Assembly (NCBI GenBank): GCA_002690925.1
Contig: NZGD01000106.1
Location: 1 to 33,516 of the forward strand
DNA length: 33,516 nt
Reading direction: 5' to 3'
Source of the DNA: Rhodopirellula sp.
GTDB lineage: Bacteria; Planctomycetota; Planctomycetia; Pirellulales; Pirellulaceae
The notes under the pieces were generated by a model, which was not told the DNA's origin, searched no databases, and was given only the letters and a program-made list of their open reading frames with translations. A program made the translations under genes and the position numbers. Within the stretch, counting starts at the first letter, position 1, and each line of letters begins with the position of its first letter. Below, one piece after another: positions 8,521 to 16,540 of the stretch.

Positions 8521-10098
8521 CTACTTATTCTCAAGGGCATTAGCATTCCAAAGCTCCCACTTACCCGCTAATTCCTTGACTTTTTCGGGCCGGATTTTTG
8601 CAAGATTTCTGGTCTCCGATGGATCCGCATGAAGATCATAAAGTTCCCAGGACTTACCCGCCCTGATTGCTTTCATGTTACCTTGCCGAACTGCATTGGC
8701 ACGATTGAATCGCCAGTAAATTTCCTTGTGCTCTGCCCGCTGCTTGCCCTCAAAAATTGGCAGCAGAGACAAACCCACTGGTTTTTTCGTTTTCTTGCCT
8801 TGAATCTCCTCGGGATAATCCGCGTTGGTGATCTCTCTGAGCGTAGCGGAGATATCAACAATGTGACCGACCTGATTCGTCAGTCTGCCACCCTGCTGAC
8901 CGGAACTCTTGCCTTTGATCACACTTGGCCAATGCGCGATGAACGGTGTTCGAGTTCCGCCCTCGTAATCGCTTGACTTGAACTTGCGATAAGGTGTGTT
9001 ACTAGCGTTCGCCCAACCAACCGATACCGTTCGGTAACTTTCCACCCGCCCTGGCGGAATTCCTGGTGTTGTATTGGGCTGTTCAGGACATGCCCCATTA
9101 TCCGAAAGAAACATGATCAGGGTATTCTCCCAATCCCCAAGCTCTTTGACTTTGTCAAAAAGCCGCCCCAGGTTCTGATCTACTCGATCAATCATAGCGC
9201 AGTACACCGCCATTTTGAGATCTTCTTGATCCTGCTGTTGTTCGGACAAATCATCCCACGCCTTGGACGCGCGGTCCGTCAATTGATGATTGGGGCCAAC
9301 GATCCCCATTTCCTTCATTCGCTCAAATCGCTGTTTGCGAATGACATCCCAACCCACCTTGAATTTCCCGCGGTACTTGGCAATATCCTCTGGCCAAGCA
9401 TGCAGTGGGTAATGCGGCGCCGTGTATGGCAGGTAGAGAAGAAAAGGCTTTGTTTCGTCTTTATACTCGTCCAATCGATCGATGGCATAATCAGTAAACG
9501 CATCGGTTGTATAAAAACTGGGATCTGGGTTGGTATAACCCATGATCACACGATCTTCGATAGCCCAGCGCCTCAATCGATTCTTTGCCTTGCGTCCCGG
9601 AACACCCTCACCCTCACGAGCTTTCGTTCCCGGATTGAAAAAATTGCAGCAACCATCAGCAAGCCCATAATAGCGATCAAAACCTCGGGCGGTTGGCAGC
9701 GTCTCCTGATGCCATTTCCCGGCAATCAAAGTCCGGTACCCGACCGTTTTTAATACCTCACCAATCGTTGCGCCGTACTTCATATCGCGATCGCCGATAT
9801 GGTACGCATAATTCCCCGTCAACAGTTCAGCACGTGTCGTGTGACACTTTGCTGTGTTATAGAACTGCGTAAACCGAAGCCCGTTCTGCGCTAAGCCATC
9901 GATATTTGGCGTTTCCACCTCACCGCCATAGCAGCCGATATCCGAATATCCCATATCGTCGACCATGATCAGGATGATATTCGGAGCAGGCATCTGGGCT
10001 ACAGAATCTTGTCCGAAGCAAATCGGCAACAGAACATTGCACAACCAGATCATTGACACAGAAACAAAGCTGACGATCAAATGTTTTCGCTTGTTCAT
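8521..10098 (-). CDS. Secreted type I sulfatase (arylsulfatase family)
   Basis: A 525-residue alkaline-phosphatase-superfamily sulfatase with a signal peptide (hydrophobic to about residue 29). Metal-site Asp pair in IMVDDMGYSDIGCYGG (D47, D48), active-site Cys85 in AKCHTTRAELLTG, the GKWH motif, and LSDNG followed later by YEGGTRTPFIAHWP all fit. The active-site motif reads C-H-T-T-R, with Thr where the standard C-x-(P/A)-x-R motif has Pro or Ala. The Cys and Arg are kept, so formylglycine formation is possible but not certain. The ATG at 10098 has GAGGTGA about seven bases upstream. The protein would hydrolyse sulfate esters on sugars outside the cytoplasm. Its neighbour, the acetylesterase, is in the same direction and could act on the same glycan. 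Confidence 0.93.
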   Translation of the reverse strand: MNKRKHLIVSFVSVSMIWLCNVLLPICFGQDSVAQMPAPNIILIMVDDMGYSDIGCYGGEVETPNIDGLAQNGLRFTQFYNTAKCHTTRAELLTGNYAYHIGDRDMKYGATIGEVLKTVGYRTLIAGKWHQETLPTARGFDRYYGLADGCCNFFNPGTKAREGEGVPGRKAKNRLRRWAIEDRVIMGYTNPDPSFYTTDAFTDYAIDRLDEYKDETKPFLLYLPYTAPHYPLHAWPEDIAKYRGKFKVGWDVIRKQRFERMKEMGIVGPNHQLTDRASKAWDDLSEQQQDQEDLKMAVYCAMIDRVDQNLGRLFDKVKELGDWENTLIMFLSDNGACPEQPNTTPGIPPGRVESYRTVSVGWANASNTPYRKFKSSDYEGGTRTPFIAHWPSVIKGKSSGQQGGRLTNQVGHIVDISATLREITNADYPEEIQGKKTKKPVGLSLLPIFEGKQRAEHKEIYWRFNRANAVRQGNMKAIRAGKSWELYDLHADPSETRNLAKIRPEKVKELAGKWELWNANALENK

Positions 10099-10223
10099 AA
10101 AGACTCACCTCGAACCAATGGGACACTTGCTTGGTGAACGCAAATCAAATCGGGTTTTGGTCACCAAGAACCACCAGACATCCAGCCAAACCCGTCCAGC
10201 ACGATTAAGCTAGAAAATAGTTT

Positions 10224-10257
10224 CCACAATCTTCAGGGCAAGAGGCTTCCCTTGTGG
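10224..10257 (-). terminator. Possible stem-loop between the membrane protein and sulfatase genes
   Basis: CCACAA (10224-10229) pairs with TTGTGG (10252-10257), and inside it AAG/CTT and GGG/CCC pair with a one-base bulge. On the minus strand the stem is followed by an A/T-rich stretch (AAACTATTTTC) without a proper T-run. It lies just after the stop of the membrane protein gene (10295) and before the sulfatase start (10098). Weak evidence. Confidence 0.3.
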
Positions 10258-10294
10258 TTGCTTCCAACGCACGCCGATGGCAAACCGTCGACTG

Positions 10295-11044
10295 TCAAAT
10301 CGGTTTTACAGTGTCGTCCCCAGCGTCCGCATTGGAATTTGTGTTTTTCAAGGCAACAACGTTTGCATAGATAGCGCCCACCATCCCTGAAAACTGCATC
10401 TTCCAAATCATCTCAGCAAAAACCATATCAGCATATCCACCCCGGCTTCTGCCATACAGTCCCAAGTTGCCATACATCACATTGAAAATGTTGAAATTTG
10501 CATCCAGCGTGGCAACAAAGACACCAACACAAAACCCACGCCACCATCCGTGGTGGAACAAACAGCCCATCGCAGCAATTACCGCAACGAAAACCCCAGC
10601 AAAACGGATGAGTAATGAAGCAAGCCGCTGGGGCATCCATTCATCCAACGATCCTACAACGGAAGGAAGGATCCAGCCAACGAGTACATTGACAACCAGA
10701 AGAATTAAAATACTTCTCCACCTCTGAAAGCGATATACTCCATTTGGATTCACCCGGCCCAAACGAAAACCAAGCAACATCAAAACACCGCCCACCAGAA
10801 TCATGATCATGGAAACTTGGTGTACGTAGCTTCCGGTGGTTTCAAGAGACCGTACGCCTTGAAAAACACCGAGCAGGACCGCTGTAACAAGCAGCGAAAC
10901 GAGGCCCACTAAAAAGCAAATGACTCCCGCCCGGAGAACATTCCCCTCAGGCAATCTAAAACGATTTTCTCTTTCTTCCGAAAAATCTGATTGTGTGTAG
11001 TCCTGGTCGAGTGGATGGACGTCGTCGTCATGTTCTTTAGTCAT
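10295..11044 (-). CDS. Multi-pass membrane protein of unknown function
   Basis: About 249 residues. A charged N-terminal tail of about 35 residues rich in Asp and Glu (MTKEHDDDVHPLDQ) precedes four to five hydrophobic helices: GVICFLVGLVSLLVTAVLL, VSMIMILVGGVLMLLGFRLG, ILILLVVNVLVGWILPSVVG and FAGVFVAVIAAMGCLF, then a weaker one. The frame is open upstream to a TTG at 11059, but the ATG at 11044 has GACGAGGA just before it and is the better start. I do not recognise a family. It is upstream of, and in the same direction as, the sulfatase and esterase, so a shared transcript is possible, although the gaps of about 200 and 300 bases argue against tight coupling. Confidence 0.7.
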   Translation of the reverse strand: MTKEHDDDVHPLDQDYTQSDFSEERENRFRLPEGNVLRAGVICFLVGLVSLLVTAVLLGVFQGVRSLETTGSYVHQVSMIMILVGGVLMLLGFRLGRVNPNGVYRFQRWRSILILLVVNVLVGWILPSVVGSLDEWMPQRLASLLIRFAGVFVAVIAAMGCLFHHGWWRGFCVGVFVATLDANFNIFNVMYGNLGLYGRSRGGYADMVFAEMIWKMQFSGMVGAIYANVVALKNTNSNADAGDDTVKPI

Positions 11045-11059
11045 AATTCCTCGTCTCAA

Positions 11060-11766
11060 TTTTGTGGACTGCGACTACGACCTTGCAAAGCGGAAACAAT
11101 GGCAAAGCCGAAACAATTACAAAGCACCATGCAAGCTCAACTGGCCTGGAACATTGCATGCCCCAACGAGTTCAACGAGCCTAACGCAACAGCCGAGGCG
11201 ACTTTCCTCGAACGCCCTCAATTGAATTTGCCCTGAATTATAACGGGGGATCATGCCCCCATTTGCTTGAACCTGACTAACACCACTCGCCTTGTTTCCG
11301 AACAACGTTTTCCTGAAAAGTCCGATGTGGTCCAACCTCAGCAGTAGCACGGGCCCCCGAGTTGGCCCAAAACGCCTTGAAGGCTCCTTCCCGTGATTGA
11401 ATTCGCGGTCCTCTGTCCCCTTTTCCATTCGGATTACCTAATGAGCTAGCCGAAGTGTCAATGATCACTGTTCTAGATCCAGAAAACGGATCCAAATGAT
11501 GCATTTTCTGACCTGTGCACGCAAATCACGCATTCATTGGCCCGCAGCTCCAGCGACCAGCACTGCCACACTCCCTGCGTCTGCTAGGCAATGATTCTTT
11601 CAGTTTTCCGAAGTTACTCGGTAACGTGCTCCCACACACTGCTATTTCTAGTCAGTCACTAGTTCATTCCGTCGCGAGTCTGGTGTCTTCCAACAGCGTG
11701 AACCCGCTCGTCCAACAATGTTAGACTTTGCCATGCAAACAAACCCCACCGCCGTATCCTAGTTAA
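11060..11766. other. Long intergenic region with a short tandem repeat
   Basis: About 700 bases between divergently oriented genes, so promoters for both sides should lie here. A 17-bp imperfect tandem repeat occurs at 11085-11118 (GCAAAGCGGAAACAATG, then GCAAAGCCGAAACAATT). A small GC-rich inverted repeat (GGGGG-ATCATG-CCCCC) lies at 11245-11260. Open frames of 60-100 codons exist on the minus strand at 11117-11504, but they overlap in two frames and show no family motif, so I do not call a gene. Confidence 0.5.
11085..11118. repeat. 17-bp imperfect tandem repeat
   Basis: GCAAAGCGGAAACAATG followed directly by GCAAAGCCGAAACAATT, then ACAAAGC as a decayed third start. It lies about 40 bases upstream of the start of the minus-strand membrane protein gene, so it could overlap its promoter. 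Confidence 0.55.
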
Positions 11767-13065
11767 ATGTTCACTGACACGATTTCAAACGTATTTACGC
11801 TCAATCATCGCACCACACCGTCATGGGTCATCTGGATTCCGCTGCTCACTGGCATACTTTCATTCGACAGGCAGGCATTCCCACAGGGGCGTGAGCTTAA
11901 TACGAGTGAAACCGAGAAGTACCGTTTGCCACAAGCGACAAGGACACCAGCATCCAGCCCTGGATTGTCAGACGCATCGAAAGATAATGAGCAGATGCCT
12001 CAGACGGCTATCTCTTACGCTCACATGTGTGAGCCAGAACTTGGGATTCCTCCACAAATCAATCTCGACCGAGCAGTTGAGATTCCGATTTACATTGATG
12101 GGAAACAGGTATACGGAAACTTTCCAACCTGTGACAACCCGGTCCTTATCGGCAAAAGCACTGTGTCGGGATCTGTGATACAGCGATACGAAGGCCGGAC
12201 AGCGGATGGCGTCAAACTTCCCCACGTTGTCTGGGTGGCGTTTGGTCGCAACTCAAGCTCATCAACTACGCGAGTAGTGGGGTCAGTACAAATGATCGGC
12301 TACAACAAGAAGACGGGTGCGACTGCATTTTTTGAGAGTGGTGACCACATTGCCCCCTGGGTGTCGCTGGACAACGACACATGGCGGATGCGAGGCACGA
12401 TGCCTTGGATTGATGACCCAAGCGAATTCAACCGGGCATTTGTCCCGGCGCCCATGCAGTGTGTCCAATGTCACCAAAACGATCCGTTCATCACCAATTC
12501 ATTCATCACCGCGGCCAAGATCCCCGGAACCGATGAACCGGTCATTCCAATCCTTGATGCCACCTCTCCTTATCACGTCATCGGTGGTTCCCAGTGGGAT
12601 ATGCGTACGATCAACCTTAAAGATAATGCGTGCTTTGATTGTCACCGTGTTGGCATGAAAACCATTGAACTTTTCACGCAATCGGGATGGGATGTCAATG
12701 AACACATGCCACCGGATGATCCCGGCAGCCTCTCAGAGGCTTATGCACAATTATTGGCCGCGTGGAAACAAGGTCCAAGCCAATTCGATGGTGCCCACTG
12801 GATCATCCCACCTGCCCGTGGAAAACCAGCAACAATCGTGGGACCTGATTATCCGCACCAGGCCACGTTCAACCGCAATCAATTCACGCTCGGCAATGCT
12901 GTCCCAGAAGAGGAAACCCAAACGCTCGAACTGCTGAGACGTCGCTACTTTGAATCCAACAGAAAATACCAAGAGCAGATAGCACAAGGCAGGTTGACTC
13001 CAGAGGAAGCGGATCGCGAACTCACCAAGCTACTTCGCCAAATACTCTTGGCAACGGAAAGGTAG
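11767..13065 (+). CDS. Exported diheme cytochrome c-like protein
   Basis: A 432-residue protein with an N-terminal hydrophobic segment (about residues 19-33) that should direct export. It contains two c-type heme attachment motifs, CVQCH (232-236) and CFDCH (289-293), 57 residues apart. The 190 residues before the first heme form a separate region with no recognised motif. A charged helical tail of about 60 residues (RRRYFESNRKYQEQ and on) closes the protein. It is likely an extracytoplasmic electron carrier or a heme enzyme; the partner is not visible. No sharp ribosome binding site precedes the ATG at 11767. The next gene, 366 bases downstream in the same direction, is unrelated in sequence. 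Confidence 0.82.
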   Translation: MFTDTISNVFTLNHRTTPSWVIWIPLLTGILSFDRQAFPQGRELNTSETEKYRLPQATRTPASSPGLSDASKDNEQMPQTAISYAHMCEPELGIPPQINLDRAVEIPIYIDGKQVYGNFPTCDNPVLIGKSTVSGSVIQRYEGRTADGVKLPHVVWVAFGRNSSSSTTRVVGSVQMIGYNKKTGATAFFESGDHIAPWVSLDNDTWRMRGTMPWIDDPSEFNRAFVPAPMQCVQCHQNDPFITNSFITAAKIPGTDEPVIPILDATSPYHVIGGSQWDMRTINLKDNACFDCHRVGMKTIELFTQSGWDVNEHMPPDDPGSLSEAYAQLLAAWKQGPSQFDGAHWIIPPARGKPATIVGPDYPHQATFNRNQFTLGNAVPEEETQTLELLRRRYFESNRKYQEQIAQGRLTPEEADRELTKLLRQILLATER

Positions 13066-13431
13066 CGTATACGACTGCGGCCACCAGACGAAGATCTCCT
13101 TGGAACCGAACATCACCCTGGCTGCGCCTTGACGTCACGGGGTAAGACCTCCACAACATCGTCTCAGCGACCCAAGCGATTCTGGCCGTGAAAAAGATAA
13201 GACGACGACGTCGGATTCAACCATGTTCACTGATAACTGATGAGCAAGTTACTCGCTCAGTAGCATTAGAGGGATGGCAACCTGCTAGAGAAGCGGCGAA
13301 CTGCATGATATTGTGAACATAATCGACTGAGCAGTGATGTCGAAAAGATCATGCAGTGGAAACTCTTTTCCTTCTGCTATCGTTTGAAATCCGTTGAGTC
13401 ACGCCCCACCTCCATTTCCCTGACTTGAGAC
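13066..13431. other. Intergenic region, nothing recognised
   Basis: About 365 bases between the diheme protein gene and the SIMPL-domain gene. Only a weak inverted repeat (TGAGC ... GCTCA, about 13240-13260) was noticed. No open frame with coding character was seen. Confidence 0.5.
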
Positions 13432-14169
13432 GTGAGCCCTTATCCAATGACAGCCAAATCTGCCGCATTGCTCATCGCAGCGTTCCTCTTTAACTGGCCA
13501 GCTATCTCTACACACGCACAAGACTCGCCTGACAAGATCACGGTAAGTGGGACGGCAACCACGAAAATCACGCCTGACGTAATGAATTGGAATCTTCAGG
13601 TCAAAAACAAAGATCCGAATCTGAACAAGGCCGCTGAGACCCATACCTCCGCAGTCAAGACCGTGCTTGATTTTTTGAATGCACAACAACTTCCTGAAAC
13701 TGACATCCAGACATCGGGCATGCAATTCGGGCAAAACTGGACCTACCGAGATCGCGAACGAATCAAAGATGGCTATTTCGCGTCGACTGACATCTCTTTT
13801 AAAGTAGAAGATTTGGCGAAGTACACGAAACTGTGGATTGGCCTGTCACGGCTTTCCCACGTTTCTTTGACCGGAGTCTACTACGATCATTCCCAACGGA
13901 TTGATTTACGCGACAAAACCCGAAAAAACGCAGTGCTTGCGGCCAAGGCAAAAGCAGAAGGCCTTGCCAACGCAATCGGTTCGAAGATCGGCCGCCCCCT
14001 CTTGATTGAAGAAGCTTCCGATAATTTTGGGATGAGAACCTCAAACTTCAATACCAGCAACAGCATGACCGGATTTGCAAGCCCATCCGCAGACACCGTT
14101 GATCTCGCTCCCGGACAGATCCCAATTACCATGCGGGTAAAAGTTTCATTTTTACTGATCACAGAGTGA
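13432..14169 (+). CDS. SIMPL-domain (DUF541, YggE-like) exported protein
   Basis: A 245-residue protein with a signal peptide ending near THAQ. The mature part begins with DKITVSGTATTKITPDV, the typical opening strand of SIMPL/DUF541 proteins, and continues with the family pattern of a central variable part and the helix RKNAVLAAKAKAEGLANAIG, ending in a strand (ITMRVKVSFLL). The family is extracytoplasmic and linked in some bacteria to oxidative stress or interaction with membrane proteins; the exact role is unknown. The frame opens at GTG 13432; ATG 13447 (MTAKSAALLIAAF) gives an equally good signal peptide and may be the true start. The sulfatase follows 165 bases downstream in the same direction. 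Confidence 0.85.
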   Translation: MSPYPMTAKSAALLIAAFLFNWPAISTHAQDSPDKITVSGTATTKITPDVMNWNLQVKNKDPNLNKAAETHTSAVKTVLDFLNAQQLPETDIQTSGMQFGQNWTYRDRERIKDGYFASTDISFKVEDLAKYTKLWIGLSRLSHVSLTGVYYDHSQRIDLRDKTRKNAVLAAKAKAEGLANAIGSKIGRPLLIEEASDNFGMRTSNFNTSNSMTGFASPSADTVDLAPGQIPITMRVKVSFLLITE

Positions 14170-14334
14170 CCCAGTTTTTACAGTATGATGATGGCTCAAG
14201 GCCAAACTGCCGCTTATCACCATTTACAACCTCCTGCAGCCAGAGATTGTGTTTCTGGCGTTTGGCGAGGCACCCAACGGCGGCCCGCTGCTACCCTCCA
14301 CCCGCCCCTCAACCCACAGAAATTGGAGCAGTCA

Positions 14335-15798
14335 ATGCACCGTATCGCTCTCTGGTCTTTTCTGATCATTTCGAGTCTCAGTGTCACTCAACGCGTAGCC
14401 GCTGAGCCTGCTTTTGGTAAGCAGCCGAACATCGTTCTGATCATCACAGACGACCAGGGATATTACGATCTCTCGGGTCATGGTAATCCCCACCTTGCCA
14501 CACCGAACCTCGATCAGCTTCGAGATGAAAGCTTGCGCTTCACCAGGTTTCAAGTTAGCCCGACCTGTGCACCCACACGTTCAGCCATCATGTCTGGCCG
14601 CGCTCCGTTTTACGTGGGTGTGACGCACACCATTCTTGAGCGTGAACGCATGAAACTGGGGGTCCCAACGATGCCCGAGATGCTTCGCGATGCTGGATAC
14701 ACTACCGGTATTTTCGGTAAATGGCATCTCGGAGACCAAGCCCCTTACCGACCCGACCAGCGAGGTTTCGATGAAGTTTTCATCCACGGTGCTGGTGGAA
14801 TTGGCCAATCTTATGCTGGCAGTTGTGGCGACGCACCCGGTAACAAGTACTTTGACCCCGCCATCCTGCACAACAATACCTTCGAGAAGACCAAAGGGTT
14901 TTGTACAGATATTTTCTTTACGCAGGCAATGGAGTGGATGGGTGCTCAGAAAGGCACGAAGCCCTTCTTTGCGTATATCACCACGAATGCACCGCACGGA
15001 CCTTTTATTGCCCCAGACTCCTACAAAAAGAAATTCATTGATGCGGGCATGAGCAGCAACACTGTTGGTTTCTACGGGATGATCGAAAACATTGACGACA
15101 ACGTAGGACGCTTGACCAAGCAACTCGCAGATTGGGGCATCGAGGATGACACACTTGTGATTTTCATGACAGATAACGGTCCCTCCGCTTCCAATTACAA
15201 CGGAGACCACAAGGGCAAAAAAGGCAGCGTTGACGAGGGTGGAACACGCGTCCCAAGTTTTTGGAGATGGCCCGGTGTGCTGAAACCAGGAACTGACGTC
15301 GACACCATAGCTAACCATTACGACATCCTGCCAACGTTTGCTGAGATCGTCGAGGGCACCCCAAAACAAGAGAACCAACTGCAGGGACGTAGCCTTGTTC
15401 CACTTCTGAAAAATACGGACGCTCCCTGGGAAGATCGCTTTCGCGTCTTCCACAAAGGACGTTGGGGAAAGGGAGCCGCCGAGAAATCCCGCGATAACGG
15501 GTTCGCGGTTCGCAACCAACGATTCCGACTTGTTGGCCGTAATACGCTCTATGATATGGAGCAGGACCCGTCCCAGAAAAACAATGTTATCGACAAGCAC
15601 CCGGAACTTGCGAAAACAATGAATGCTGCTTACGACGAATGGTACGACGGAGCACTACCCAACATGGTCAACGAGGATGCTCCGCTGACCGGGCACAATA
15701 CGTTCCACCTCATGTTCTGGGAACAATACGACATGGAAGTGCCCCCGGTACGGGTACGCACCCCACGTACACCCAAGAAGAATCGCAAGAATAAGTAA
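14335..15798 (+). CDS. Secreted type I sulfatase
   Basis: 487 residues from the ATG at 14335, which has TTGGAG about eight bases upstream and opens a good signal peptide (MHRIALWSFLIISSLS to about VAA). The frame is open 150 bases further upstream, but that stretch has no signal-like character. Sulfatase hallmarks: IITDDQGYYDLSGHG (D39, D40), the perfect active-site motif C78-A-P-T-R followed by SAIMSG, GIFGKWHLGD, FMTDNGPS and DEGGTRVPSFWRWPG. The Cys motif fits conversion to formylglycine. The C-terminus is basic (RTPKKNRKNK). It would remove sulfate from a polysaccharide outside the cytoplasm; the substrate cannot be read from sequence. Confidence 0.95.
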   Translation: MHRIALWSFLIISSLSVTQRVAAEPAFGKQPNIVLIITDDQGYYDLSGHGNPHLATPNLDQLRDESLRFTRFQVSPTCAPTRSAIMSGRAPFYVGVTHTILERERMKLGVPTMPEMLRDAGYTTGIFGKWHLGDQAPYRPDQRGFDEVFIHGAGGIGQSYAGSCGDAPGNKYFDPAILHNNTFEKTKGFCTDIFFTQAMEWMGAQKGTKPFFAYITTNAPHGPFIAPDSYKKKFIDAGMSSNTVGFYGMIENIDDNVGRLTKQLADWGIEDDTLVIFMTDNGPSASNYNGDHKGKKGSVDEGGTRVPSFWRWPGVLKPGTDVDTIANHYDILPTFAEIVEGTPKQENQLQGRSLVPLLKNTDAPWEDRFRVFHKGRWGKGAAEKSRDNGFAVRNQRFRLVGRNTLYDMEQDPSQKNNVIDKHPELAKTMNAAYDEWYDGALPNMVNEDAPLTGHNTFHLMFWEQYDMEVPPVRVRTPRTPKKNRKNK

Positions 15799-16540
15799 GT
15801 TGAATTGGACAGCAGGACGAATGGGTCTGCTCATGGACCGCTAGCAACAACACTGGCGGTAGAACCCAAAAATCGCATGAAGCCTGACCGATACTTGATC
15901 CCTCAGGCGTGTTCACAGAGATCTGGTGACAGAGATGTGGCTACTGGCATAACAGCTCTTTGCTGTGGCTACTAGCAAGCTTGCTGCCACTCTATGCTGA
16001 GAGCACGCGAAATATTCTGTCGTCTATTTAAGAAAAGCTAAACAGCAGGATGCTCGCCCCCGAGCGCTGGCAACCTTCTGTGCCATTAGCATGGTCGCTC
16101 GATACCACTCAGGAGCGGGGCGATTATCCTTCTAAACACGAGCTACCGTCGGGAAACGATTCGAGGCCTACCAAGCCCCAGGCACTACTTCGAAAATGTC
16201 CGGACGGGGAAAACTCTTTGAATCAGAGCGACATGCCCCAAACTGATTCGTAAAACGTGACGGGAACGCAACCTCTCAGGCAGTTTCTAAAACTCACACC
16301 GTGTACGAGGCGGAAATCTAATTCCGTCACGTCCTGGATACGGAACCGTTGTTCGTCAGTCGCCACAACACCTCAAACGAAGGCCGACAGAGACCGATTA
16401 GGACACCAGACTGCAGGCTTCCCATCCCTGTCGAAAACAACGCATTCATTTGGCATCGATGCGTCAACTGGGCAGGGTTACCCTCGAGACGACTAATTAT
16501 CAACAGACGATCAAGAAACAAGTCTTATCATTCAGCCGAC
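15799..16540. other. Long intergenic region between convergent genes, with a REP-like element
   Basis: About 740 bases. It contains the REP-like repeat at 15935-15990. The rest (16000-16540) has short open frames on both strands without recognisable motifs. No transposase fragment was identified. Confidence 0.5.
15935..15990. repeat. REP-like element with a repeated core and a palindrome
   Basis: The core TGTGGCTACT occurs twice about 29 bases apart (near 15937 and 15965), each followed by GGC or AGC. The second copy leads into the 12-base palindrome AGCAAGCTTGCT (15974-15985) and is closed by GCCAC, so GTGGC ... GCCAC can fold around it. This is similar in style to short dispersed palindromic repeats of planctomycete genomes. 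Whether it is repeated elsewhere cannot be tested here. Confidence 0.4.

Noticed and set aside
14185..14334. Longer N-terminus for the second sulfatase
   Set aside because: The 50 extra codons lack signal-peptide character, while ATG 14335 has a ribosome site and begins a good signal peptide.
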